Below, piece after piece: positions 7,386-15,862 of a stretch of 30,771 bases of DNA (positions are counted from its first letter, which is position 1; each line of letters begins with the position of its first letter). The position numbers and the translations under genes were made by a program. The notes beneath the pieces are model-generated. The model was not told the origin of the DNA, searched no databases, and saw only the letters and a program-made list of their open reading frames with translations. Source of the stretch: Colivivens sp964537205. GTDB lineage: Bacteria > Bacteroidota > Bacteroidia > Bacteroidales > Bacteroidaceae. The stretch is taken from contig CAZHZH010000026.1 in NCBI GenBank assembly GCA_964537205.1, positions 1 to 30,771 of the forward strand, written 5' to 3'.

Positions 7386-9026
7386 TTAACTTATTGCAAC
7401 CGCACGTTGAGCCAACATTTCAGCACAACGCTCACCATCGATGCCTGCCGACACAATGCCTCCCGCATAACCGGCGCCTTCTCCACATGGAAACAAGTTT
7501 TCAATATGGACATGCTGTAGGTTGCCATGGTTTCTGATTATGCGGACTGGAGCAGAAGTTCGTGTCTCTACACCAATCATTACTGCTTCATTGGTGAGGA
7601 ATCCGTGGCTTGTTTTCCCGAATTGGCGAAATCCCTGTTGCAAACGTGAGGTTATGAAGCGTGGCATCCAGAAGTGAAGAGGTGAAATGAGAAGGCCTGG
7701 AGTGTATGAGGATTTGGGGAGTGATGCGGACAGCCGCCCGTTCACAAAGTCAGTCATGCGTTGCGCAGGAGCAGTCTGTTTACGGTTGCCTTGAATCCAA
7801 CATTGCCGTTCCAAATATTCTTGAAACTCAAGTATGCAAAGTGGGTTCGTCTCATTGTCTGTGGAATATAACCGTGTTTCAATGGATTGGTCTTTCTGAT
7901 AGAATCCTTTGATTTGCTGTAGGTCTTCAGTGTGAATTTCCACAACCATGCCACTGTTGCTCCATGGACTATTACGCTTGCTTGAAGACATTCCATTGAC
8001 CACTATTTGCTCAGGAGCGCTTGCCGCTGGTACAACCGTACCACCTGGACACATACAGAAGGAGTAAACTCCACGTCCTGCCACTTGTGTGACGAATGAA
8101 TATTCGGCAGTGGGCAAATAGGAACCTTTGCCTTCTATATTGTGGTACTGTATTTGGTCGATGAGATGAGCCGGATGTTCCAATCGCACTCCTATGGCAA
8201 TATCCTTTGCTTCGATTTCAACATTATTATTGTAAAGCCAACGATATACATCACGAGCGGAGTGTCCCGTTGCCAGAATCACCGGACCATAAAAGCTGCA
8301 TGAACGTGGTTCTTCGCCTGTATATTCCAATGCTTCAACTCCGTACACCTTATTATTTTTTATTAGTAGAGATGTCATCTTGGTTTGAAATCTTACCTCA
8401 CCTCCATGTGAAATGATTGTTTCCCGCATGTTTTCTATAATGCGTGGAAGTTTGTCTGTTCCAATATGTGGATGTGCGTCTGAAAGTATGCTTGTGGATG
8501 CGCCATGTTGGCAGAACACGTTTAATATGTGTTCGACGCTGCCTCGTTTCTTGCTGCGTGTGTATAGTTTGCCGTCAGAAAATGCTCCTGCACCGCCTTC
8601 GCCAAATGAGTAGTTGGATTCTGGATTGACCACATTGTCTCTTGTGATTTTTGCGATATCCTTACGACGTTCGTGTACATCTTTTCCGCGTTCCAATACT
8701 ATCGGCCGGATACCCAGCTCTATAAGCTTTAGTGCTGCAAACAACCCGCCAGGCCCTGCGCCAACCACGATAGCTGCGGGTTTGCCTTCAACATTCGGGT
8801 ACTCTGTTTTAATTATTCCGTCTTCTGCGGGTTCTTCGTTTATGTAAACTCTTATTTTCAGATTTACCATTATTGTCTTTTGGCGTGCGTCAATGCTGCG
8901 TTTCAGCACTCGTATATGACGTATTTGGTTTCCGTCAATGCCCTTGTCTGTTACGATGAAATCTTTCAGACTGCTCTCGTTGGCTGCCTGTTCTGGCAGG
9001 ATGCGTATTTGATATTCTTGAATCAT
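7386..9026 (-). CDS. FAD-dependent oxidoreductase of the COG2509 type, substrate unknown
   Basis: 546 residues, soluble. The first 80 residues form the small N-terminal domain typical of this family. The Rossmann FAD-binding motif VVGAGPGG (about 87-94) follows, ending in the acidic VLERG that contacts the ribose. The family block SNYSFGEGGAGAFSDGKL comes next, then a second nucleotide-binding region with VILATGHSARD, and a C-terminal FPCGEGAGYAGGI motif that closes over the flavin. Homologues are annotated as uncharacterised FAD-dependent dehydrogenases; the reaction is unknown. The start lies 7 bases after the end of the POT transporter gene, so the two are probably cotranscribed, but the protein has no evident link to peptide uptake. 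No terminator is visible between its stop and the recA promoter. Confidence 0.9.
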   Translation of the reverse strand: MIQEYQIRILPEQAANESSLKDFIVTDKGIDGNQIRHIRVLKRSIDARQKTIMVNLKIRVYINEEPAEDGIIKTEYPNVEGKPAAIVVGAGPGGLFAALKLIELGIRPIVLERGKDVHERRKDIAKITRDNVVNPESNYSFGEGGAGAFSDGKLYTRSKKRGSVEHILNVFCQHGASTSILSDAHPHIGTDKLPRIIENMRETIISHGGEVRFQTKMTSLLIKNNKVYGVEALEYTGEEPRSCSFYGPVILATGHSARDVYRWLYNNNVEIEAKDIAIGVRLEHPAHLIDQIQYHNIEGKGSYLPTAEYSFVTQVAGRGVYSFCMCPGGTVVPAASAPEQIVVNGMSSSKRNSPWSNSGMVVEIHTEDLQQIKGFYQKDQSIETRLYSTDNETNPLCILEFQEYLERQCWIQGNRKQTAPAQRMTDFVNGRLSASLPKSSYTPGLLISPLHFWMPRFITSRLQQGFRQFGKTSHGFLTNEAVMIGVETRTSAPVRIIRNHGNLQHVHIENLFPCGEGAGYAGGIVSAGIDGERCAEMLAQRAVAIS

Positions 9027-9033
9027 GCGGTCG

Positions 9034-10566
9034 CTACTCGTCTTTCATCATTTTAGTAAGCAATGGGCTGATGACAAGCAGTACGATTCCTGCCACTCCT
9101 GCCATTATCACAAATAGCAGGAAGAAATCGAACAGGCTTGTTATTTGATGTCCGAACAATGAGGATGTCTTAATAACCTCGCCTGTTGTTTTATCAAATT
9201 GCGGCATTAAGCTGCTTAGCGTTCCTGCCAGTTTGTTTGCAGCCGCATTGCTGAGATACCATACACCCATTAACAGGCTTGACATACGTACTGGCGACAG
9301 CTTTGTCACCATTGAAAGCCCAATAGGGGACAGACTTAACTCGCCGCAAGTGTGTATGAAATATAATGACACAAGCCAGAATATACTTATTTTGGTAGTT
9401 GAGTCCACACCATGAACCCCAATGGCAATAACCCCGTATCCAATGCTCAGCAACAGCAGGCCGATTGCTTGTTTTGCTGGTGATGATGGCTCCATGCGAT
9501 GTTTGTCAAGCCATGTCCACAATGCGGCAAAGATAGGAGCAAGGACAACTACAAACAATGCGTTGAATGATTGTGTCCATGCGGTTGGCATAGTCCAACC
9601 CCAGAATTCTCTGTCAATATTACGGTCGGTAAAGAGCGTTAGTGACGCTCCTGCCTGCTCATAAGCACTCCAGAAGAATATGACGAAAAATGCAATAATG
9701 TATATTACGATGATATGACGGCGTTCGATGTGTGTGAGCGACTTGTCAATGATTATGTATACAGGCATCATTACGCAGGCCGATAATATCGCTCCTTGTA
9801 TGAGGTCGTCTGTGGCGTATGTGATAGCGGCACAAAGTATTATGAAGCCGATAATACACATAACAGCTTGCATAGTTGATGACTTCTTCGTTTGTGTTTC
9901 CGCCGACACTGCTTTCTTGATTTTTTCTCGTACTGGTGGAATCCCCACTTGGCGTCCTTCGGGTGTGACCAACAATTTGTTTTTCAATGTCGCGAAGATG
10001 ACCAATGATATTAAAATTGCGATTGATGAGGCGAGAAATCCCCAACGGTAGTCGATTTCCGCTAATTGTCCGCAAACCAATGGCGCAAAGAAAGCTCCTA
10101 TGTTTATACCCATATAGAATATGGTGAACGCTCCGTCACGCCGCTTGTCTTCTGGAGAGTAGAGGTCGCCCACCATTGTGCTGATGTTTGGCTTGAAAAA
10201 TCCGTTTCCACATATTATTAGCGCAAGTGCGACATACATAAGTGCAATGCTCAAGTGTATTTGCTCCGTTATGCTTGCGCTGAGGAACATCATGAATTGC
10301 CCGCCTGCCATAAGTAACTGACCAACGAAGATGGAACGGCGGTTGCCCCAATAGCGGTCGGATATGATGCCGCCGATAAGAGGAGTAAGATAAACGAGAC
10401 CAGTGTAACTTCCGTAGATTTGATTTGCCAGTGCGTCGTTCATCATGAGTATCTTTGTCATGTACAGGATGAAAATGGCACGCATTCCAAAATAACTAAA
10501 ACGCTCTGCCATTTCGGTTGAGAAAAGCAGGTATAAACCTGCCGGATGACCAGTTTTCTTTGCCAT
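9034..10566 (-). CDS. POT/PTR-family proton-coupled di/tripeptide transporter (copy 1)
   Basis: 510-residue inner-membrane protein with about 12-14 hydrophobic segments, importing di- and tripeptides with protons. The POT signature is intact: E18-x-x-E21-R22-F23-S-Y-F in helix 1, and FYMGINIGAFFAP in helix 4-5, the PTR2 pattern. The conserved GNGFFKPN and DRYWGNRRSIF loops are also present. It has its own promoter (10595-10602) and is separated from the second POT gene by the terminator at 10641-10671, so it is controlled apart from that gene. The FAD oxidoreductase follows after 7 bases. Confidence 0.93.
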   Translation of the reverse strand: MAKKTGHPAGLYLLFSTEMAERFSYFGMRAIFILYMTKILMMNDALANQIYGSYTGLVYLTPLIGGIISDRYWGNRRSIFVGQLLMAGGQFMMFLSASITEQIHLSIALMYVALALIICGNGFFKPNISTMVGDLYSPEDKRRDGAFTIFYMGINIGAFFAPLVCGQLAEIDYRWGFLASSIAILISLVIFATLKNKLLVTPEGRQVGIPPVREKIKKAVSAETQTKKSSTMQAVMCIIGFIILCAAITYATDDLIQGAILSACVMMPVYIIIDKSLTHIERRHIIVIYIIAFFVIFFWSAYEQAGASLTLFTDRNIDREFWGWTMPTAWTQSFNALFVVVLAPIFAALWTWLDKHRMEPSSPAKQAIGLLLLSIGYGVIAIGVHGVDSTTKISIFWLVSLYFIHTCGELSLSPIGLSMVTKLSPVRMSSLLMGVWYLSNAAANKLAGTLSSLMPQFDKTTGEVIKTSSLFGHQITSLFDFFLLFVIMAGVAGIVLLVISPLLTKMMKDE

Positions 10567-10594
10567 TGTTTTGTTTGTGTAATATATTATGCTA

Positions 10595-10602
10595 CAAAGA
10601 TA
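10595..10602 (-). promoter_or_regulatory. -7 promoter box of the first POT gene
   Basis: The minus strand reads TATCTTTG, 29-36 bases upstream of the ATG at 10566. It lies immediately downstream of the terminator of the previous unit. The -33 element is poor. Confidence 0.6.
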
Positions 10603-10640
10603 AGTATTTATTTTGATATGCGGATTGTCTTAGAAACAAA

Positions 10641-10671
10641 AACGCACCTCTATAAATACATAAGGTGCGTT
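10641..10671 (-). terminator. Intrinsic terminator of the yidC-peptidase-transporter unit
   Basis: A perfect 9-base-pair stem is formed by 10641-10649 and 10663-10671 around a 13-base loop. On the minus strand it is followed by TTTGTTTCTA, so the T tract including the stem end reads TTTTTG. It lies 25 bases beyond the stop of the second POT gene. Confidence 0.88.
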
Positions 10672-10695
10672 ATGATATGAATATGTAGCCTCGTA

Positions 10696-12249
10696 TTATG
10701 CAGTCATTTTTTTGAGTTTCTTCAGTAATGCGAACATGACGATGGCACTAATAAGGCAAAGTGCAATGAGTATGCCCCAATTATACATCAATGGAATCTT
10801 GTTCCACAGCATGGATGGGATGGCACTCAGATAATTGCCTATCGCTGTAGCCACAAACCAGCCACCCATCATCAAGCCTTTATACTTTGGCGGTGCTACT
10901 TTAGATACAAAGGAAATACCCATTGGAGAAAGAAGCAGTTCGGCAAGTGTCAGCGTGAAGTATGTGGAAATCAACCATGCCGGCGACAAGATGCTTTGTG
11001 TATTTTTCTCACCGAGATCCATTGGCGAAATGAGGTCGGTTGACGCCATTGTTATGACGCCAAAGCCTATGGCCGCAACCACCATTCCCCATGCTATTCT
11101 GGTTGGCGCGCTCACTTCTCTGCCTTTCTTAGATAATGCCCCGAAAAAAGCCATACTAAACGGCGTGAGGGCGACCACAAAGAATGGATTGAATTGTTGG
11201 AAGTCTGATGGCTGGGCCGCTGTCGGGTTTGCCATACCCTGATACAGCAAGTATGCTCCTGCCCATAAAACCAATGTTATGACCATGCATATTATGCGTG
11301 TATTCTTTTTCTTGGCTTGGAATGCAGAAAATCCAGTGTATACAGATATCGCTATCAATGCCAGGCTGAATATGTTGAATCCGATACGTAATGGACCTGA
11401 TACCGACAGGTTTGTGTATTTCTTTGCGAAGAAAGTTAGTGCTGAGCCATTCTGATGGAACGCCATCCAAAAGAAGATCACCACCGCAAAAACAAGAAGC
11501 AGTGCGACAATGCGGTCTTTCGTCTGTTTAGGTGTAAGTTCTTCAACTGCGACATGTGATTGCTGTGCCTGCTTGGCTGTAACATCCGCATGACGAAACC
11601 AACTGCGACATGAAAAATATATTATGGCAGAAAGAATTAAAGAAATGCATGCCACCCCGAAACATAGTCCGTATGAATTGTACAATGCCTCTAAATAACC
11701 CGGGTCGTGATTTGCCGCGTCATATACATATCCGTATTGTGCAAGATGCATGTTTGTGATCCACTTTGCCATTGCTGGTGCGAACATTGCACCAATGTTG
11801 ATTGCCATATAAAACAGGCTGAAGGCTGAGTCGCGGCTGGCGGAGTATTTAGGGTCATCGTAAAGGTTGCCTACAAGCACTTGCAAGTTGCCCTTGAACA
11901 AGCCTGTACCCAACGACACGAATGCCAACCCGACAAACATCACTACCATGCCTGTTGTGTCGGCAGCTGTAGGCAAGGCCAATCCGAGGTAGCCAAGAAA
12001 CATGACAATAAATCCAATGATCACACATTTGCCGTATCCTATTCGGTCGGCAAGCATTCCGCCAAAGAACGGAGCGAAATACACAACAGCCAAAAATACA
12101 GAGTATACTTGTCCCGCTTCTCCTTCATCCCATCCAAATTTCGCCTGCATGAACAAGGTGAAGATGGCGAGCATCGTGTAGTATCCAAAACGTTCGCCTG
12201 TGTTTGCTAAGGACAAGGCATATAATCCCTTTGGTTGATTCTCAAACAT
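10696..12249 (-). CDS. POT/PTR-family peptide transporter (copy 2), altered ExxERF motif
   Basis: 517-residue inner-membrane protein with about 12-14 hydrophobic segments. Family membership is shown by E19-R20-F21-G-Y-Y in helix 1, FYMAINIGAMFAP in the PTR2 region, GTGLFKGNLQ and the late ELLLSPMGISFVSKVAP block. The first Glu of the ExxERFxYY proton-coupling motif is Asn16 here, whereas the neighbouring copy keeps it. This could mean altered coupling or a different substrate. It is the last gene of a minus-strand series: it starts 24 bases after the MFSD1-like gene and ends in the terminator at 10641-10671. The physical link to an S9 peptidase two genes upstream supports a role in peptide uptake. 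Confidence 0.92.
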   Translation of the reverse strand: MFENQPKGLYALSLANTGERFGYYTMLAIFTLFMQAKFGWDEGEAGQVYSVFLAVVYFAPFFGGMLADRIGYGKCVIIGFIVMFLGYLGLALPTAADTTGMVVMFVGLAFVSLGTGLFKGNLQVLVGNLYDDPKYSASRDSAFSLFYMAINIGAMFAPAMAKWITNMHLAQYGYVYDAANHDPGYLEALYNSYGLCFGVACISLILSAIIYFSCRSWFRHADVTAKQAQQSHVAVEELTPKQTKDRIVALLLVFAVVIFFWMAFHQNGSALTFFAKKYTNLSVSGPLRIGFNIFSLALIAISVYTGFSAFQAKKKNTRIICMVITLVLWAGAYLLYQGMANPTAAQPSDFQQFNPFFVVALTPFSMAFFGALSKKGREVSAPTRIAWGMVVAAIGFGVITMASTDLISPMDLGEKNTQSILSPAWLISTYFTLTLAELLLSPMGISFVSKVAPPKYKGLMMGGWFVATAIGNYLSAIPSMLWNKIPLMYNWGILIALCLISAIVMFALLKKLKKMTA

Positions 12250-12273
12250 AGTCTACTTCTTTGATTTGTCAGT

Positions 12274-13641
12274 TTATGCTTTTTCCTTTTTTATGTTTGC
12301 TTGCTGCAATCCATAGCCTTTTTTCTTGTCTTCTATTTGCAACAGGACAGCGATGATTATAGCGATGATGCCAAAGGTCGCGAATATTGACATGGTTTGT
12401 GTGTAGTCAATAACTCCGTTGGCGTCGGTGTTTGCCTGATTTACCTTGCCTATCAGAATTGGTACGAGTGCCAGTCCGATGTTCTGTATGAAGAATATTA
12501 CAGAATAGGCTGTTCCAAGTAACTGCATTGGAATGATCTTCGGTACTGAAGGCCACATGGCTGACGGTACGAGTCCGAATGCTATGCCAAGTAGCACCAT
12601 CATCGTAATAGCCACGGCTACGTATGTGATTCCTGGGATGGCAAACACTACATGGACGATTGTCAACAATATAGAGCCTATTACCATAAGCGTGGCTCCT
12701 TTTCCTATCTTATCGTAGACAAATCCGAAGAGCGGGGTGAGGATTATTGTGCCGTATGGCAGCATTGAAGGAATCCAACCGGCTGCGTCTTCTGCTACAC
12801 CATACTTTATTATCATGAATTTAGTGGCGAATTTGAGGAATGGGAATACACCTGCGTAGAACATAAGGCAGAGAAGTGTAATATACCAGAAACCTCGGTT
12901 GGTAAACAGTGAGCGTAGATCGGAGAACTTAAATGCTTCTTCCGGCTCTGTCGCTACAGCGGCTCTTGCCTTGTCTTCTTTTTTATCCATTACACAATAA
13001 ACAAGGAAGCTCACCATTGCTATGCACAGCATTGCGGCTCCAAGTCCTACAGACGCGCTAACTCCTCCCATGCTTTTGGCAAATGGAAGTGAGAAGCTCA
13101 AGGCCGCTGCTGTCCCGAAACGGGCAAGTGCTACTTGCGTGCCCATTGCAAGTGCCAATTCATGTCCCGTGAACCACTTGACTAAGACTTTCGACACTGT
13201 TATACCAGATATTTCACACCCTACGCCGTATATTGCGAAGCCGAGGCAGGCTACAATAACCTGCATCTTATAGCCAAATAGCTCTCCGTCTATATTGTGG
13301 CCTACGGCATACCATTTGATGAGGGCACCTGCAACCATCAAGCCTGTTGCCAAGACTCCGGTAAAACGTATGCCGAATTTATCGAGTATGATGCCTCCGA
13401 AGAAGAGCATGAGTAGAAATACGTTGAAGAATCCGTATGAGCCTGAGAAGAATCCATATTCATCGGATGTCCATCCAAGTCCAAGTCCCCCGTTTTCTTT
13501 TGCTGCGGTAAGAAGAGGTTCAAGGGGCGACATTACGTCGGTGAAGAAGTAAGCGAACATCATTGTGAATGACACAATTATAAGCGCTGTCCATCGTGCG
13601 GCAGCTGAATCGCTTAGTTTTTTTCTGATTATTTCTGTCAT
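12274..13641 (-). CDS. MFS carrier resembling MFSD1 (possible dipeptide transporter)
   Basis: 455-residue major facilitator superfamily protein with about 12 hydrophobic segments in two halves, joined by a charged loop near residues 215-240 (DKKEDKARAA). The MFS loop FGGIILDKFGIRFTG between helices 2 and 3 and FGFVYDKIGKGATL between helices 8 and 9 are clear. The segment LGTAYSVIFFIQNIGLALVP (375-394) closely resembles the corresponding region of MFSD1, the animal lysosomal dipeptide carrier, from memory and without an alignment. Dipeptide transport is an inference that also leans on its neighbours, a secreted S9 peptidase (63 bases upstream) and a POT carrier (24 bases downstream). Other MFS substrates, such as organic acids, remain possible. 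Confidence 0.82.
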   Translation of the reverse strand: MTEIIRKKLSDSAAARWTALIIVSFTMMFAYFFTDVMSPLEPLLTAAKENGGLGLGWTSDEYGFFSGSYGFFNVFLLMLFFGGIILDKFGIRFTGVLATGLMVAGALIKWYAVGHNIDGELFGYKMQVIVACLGFAIYGVGCEISGITVSKVLVKWFTGHELALAMGTQVALARFGTAAALSFSLPFAKSMGGVSASVGLGAAMLCIAMVSFLVYCVMDKKEDKARAAVATEPEEAFKFSDLRSLFTNRGFWYITLLCLMFYAGVFPFLKFATKFMIIKYGVAEDAAGWIPSMLPYGTIILTPLFGFVYDKIGKGATLMVIGSILLTIVHVVFAIPGITYVAVAITMMVLLGIAFGLVPSAMWPSVPKIIPMQLLGTAYSVIFFIQNIGLALVPILIGKVNQANTDANGVIDYTQTMSIFATFGIIAIIIAVLLQIEDKKKGYGLQQANIKKEKA

Positions 13642-13704
13642 GTGTTTATTGTTTTGTTTTTATTATATTATTTGTTTTAAATCTGATGTTTGTTTGCTCT
13701 TCCA

Positions 13705-15861
13705 TCAGTTTTTCAGCCATTTATCAAGCCATGCGAAGAACCTGCGCTGCCATAATATGCCATTTTGTGGTTTTAATACCCAATGGTTTTCATCAGGGAA
13801 GATGATTAGTTCTGCCGGAATCTGACGATAGCGCGCGGCATTGAACGCGGCAATGGCTTGTGATGTGACTATGCGGTAATCCCTGTCTCCTGAAATACAC
13901 AGTATCGGTGTATCCCATTTGTCTACAAACAGGTGTGGAGACGAACTGAATGTGCGTTGTACTGCAGGATTGTCCTTGTGCCAAAACGCGCCTCCCAAAT
14001 CCCAATTGGTGAACCACGCCTCTTCTGTTTCAAGATATTGCTGTTCAAGGTTGAATATGCCGTCGTGTGCTATAAAACATTTGAATCTCTTGTCGTGATT
14101 ACCGGCAAGATAGTATACGCAGAATCCTCCAAAACTTGCTCCTACGCATCCTATATGATCTTTGTCGATGAATGGATAATATTCTGAAGCATCGTCAATG
14201 GCTGAAAGATAGTCTTTCATGCATTGACCGCCATAGTTCGTGCTTATTTCTTCATTCCACTTGGATCCGAATCCAGGGAGTCCTCTACGGTTTGGAGCGA
14301 CGACCACATAGCCGTTTGCCGCCATGATCATCATGTTCCATCGGTAGCTCCAGAATTGGCTGACGGGGCTTTGTGGTCCTCCTTCACAGAATAACAGTGT
14401 AGGGTATTTCTTGCTTTTGTCGAAGTTGGGTGGTAGTACGATCCACGACAATAGCTCTTTACCGTCGGTCGTCTCTGACCATCGGGGTATTACATCGCCC
14501 CAAGCGATATTATCTGCGAAATATTTGTTTTCTGCCGTCACCTGTCTGGCTTTTCCGCTATATGTGTCAACATGATACAGTTCGGTAGCCTCTTTCATGG
14601 ACTGTCTCGGGCATATAAGGTCTTTCCCGCATAGTGCCACTCCCGTGTAGTCGTGTTGCCCGTTTGTAAGTCTGTAGACTTCGCCATAAAGATTCGTACG
14701 ATAAATGTTGGTCTCTCCATGCCATACGCCGTTAAAGTATATTACATCGGTTGTCGTACCCCAACAGTATGAGTCGACATTACTGTCGAATTTCTCTGTT
14801 ACATATCGTTTCTTGCCTGTAGCTATTTCGTATACGCACAACCGGTTGCGGTCGCTTTCGTAACCATCGTGCTTCATGCTTTGCCAGGCGATGTATTTCC
14901 CGTCAGGAGAGAATTGTGGATTTATATCGTAACCAAGATTCAAATCTCCGTTTTGCTTGTTAACCTCCTGGTCTTTCAACGACTGAGTGTAGTCGTATTT
15001 TGGTGCCGTGTACCCGTCTGGCTTGCACAGATTCTTTGTCTTCTTAGTCAGCAAGTCATACAAGTATATGTCGGAATCTGTACTGACCGCATAGTCTAAT
15101 CCTGTTTTCTTTCTACAAGTATATGCTATTTGCTTTGAATCGTTGCTCCATGCAAGCTGCTCAATGCCGCCAAAAGGCTTCATCGGGCATTCGTATGTCG
15201 TACCTTCTAACAAGTCGATAAGTTTGTCTGACACTGTATTGCCGTCAAAATCCGCTACGAACGGATGAGGAACGCTTTCCACGTACTCATCCCAATGACG
15301 GAACATAACCTCGTCGATCACCCTGCCAGACGCCTTGTCGAGGTCTGGGTAGATGTCAGTGGTGGTAGGACCAGATTTGACTGATTGTATAAGAATCACT
15401 TTGTTTCCGTTGGGAGAGAACAAATAGTCTTCTATGTCGTTCTTCAAGAATGAAATTTGTTTGCGTTCACTCCCGTCAATGTTCATTATCCACAATTGAT
15501 TCACTCCGTCAGCGTCAACACTTAAAAATGTAATCTTTGTCCCTTTGTTATAAAATTTGGGGGCGTTCTCATTGTTTGTAGTGTTTGTGAGCAAGGTTTC
15601 GCCTGTTCCGTCGGTATTAATCCGATATATTACGGTGTGGCTCTTGTTTTGTTTCACACTGTAGTAACTGACGTTGTATACTACGGACTTGCCATCAGGT
15701 GATACATCATAACTGCCGATGCGTCCCATTGCCCAAAGAATTTCGGGAGTCAGTTTCCCGTCCTTGATCTCTGGTTGCTGCCTGCCAATAAAGTTGTCGT
15801 CTGCCTGCGTGTTGATAGTTGCCATTGTCAGAAGAACTATTATCGATAATATCCTGTTCAT
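13705..15861 (-). CDS. Secreted S9-family serine peptidase (dipeptidyl-peptidase / acylaminoacyl-peptidase type, DPP5-like)
   Basis: 718 residues. A signal peptide (hydrophobic ILSIIVLLTMATI, cleavage near QADD) points to the periplasm. An N-terminal seven-bladed beta-propeller follows, with repeated blocks such as VSPDGKSVVY, FSPNGNKVIL and FSPDGKYIAW. The C-terminal alpha/beta-hydrolase domain holds the triad in the expected order: S576 in GASFGG, D661 in SGDRD and H693 in DENHW. The layout matches the Porphyromonas DPP5/acylpeptidase group that trims dipeptides from oligopeptides. Its ATG begins one base after the yidC stop codon, so the two genes are probably translationally coupled. The transporter genes downstream could import the products. 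Confidence 0.92.
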   Translation of the reverse strand: MNRILSIIVLLTMATINTQADDNFIGRQQPEIKDGKLTPEILWAMGRIGSYDVSPDGKSVVYNVSYYSVKQNKSHTVIYRINTDGTGETLLTNTTNNENAPKFYNKGTKITFLSVDADGVNQLWIMNIDGSERKQISFLKNDIEDYLFSPNGNKVILIQSVKSGPTTTDIYPDLDKASGRVIDEVMFRHWDEYVESVPHPFVADFDGNTVSDKLIDLLEGTTYECPMKPFGGIEQLAWSNDSKQIAYTCRKKTGLDYAVSTDSDIYLYDLLTKKTKNLCKPDGYTAPKYDYTQSLKDQEVNKQNGDLNLGYDINPQFSPDGKYIAWQSMKHDGYESDRNRLCVYEIATGKKRYVTEKFDSNVDSYCWGTTTDVIYFNGVWHGETNIYRTNLYGEVYRLTNGQHDYTGVALCGKDLICPRQSMKEATELYHVDTYSGKARQVTAENKYFADNIAWGDVIPRWSETTDGKELLSWIVLPPNFDKSKKYPTLLFCEGGPQSPVSQFWSYRWNMMIMAANGYVVVAPNRRGLPGFGSKWNEEISTNYGGQCMKDYLSAIDDASEYYPFIDKDHIGCVGASFGGFCVYYLAGNHDKRFKCFIAHDGIFNLEQQYLETEEAWFTNWDLGGAFWHKDNPAVQRTFSSSPHLFVDKWDTPILCISGDRDYRIVTSQAIAAFNAARYRQIPAELIIFPDENHWVLKPQNGILWQRRFFAWLDKWLKN

Positions 15862-15862
15862 C

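Noticed and set aside
13642..13704. Possible terminator or riboregulator between the S9 peptidase and the MFSD1-like gene
   Set aside because: Only a 5-base TGATG/CATCA pairing with a long loop is present, with no T tract; it is an A-rich leader.
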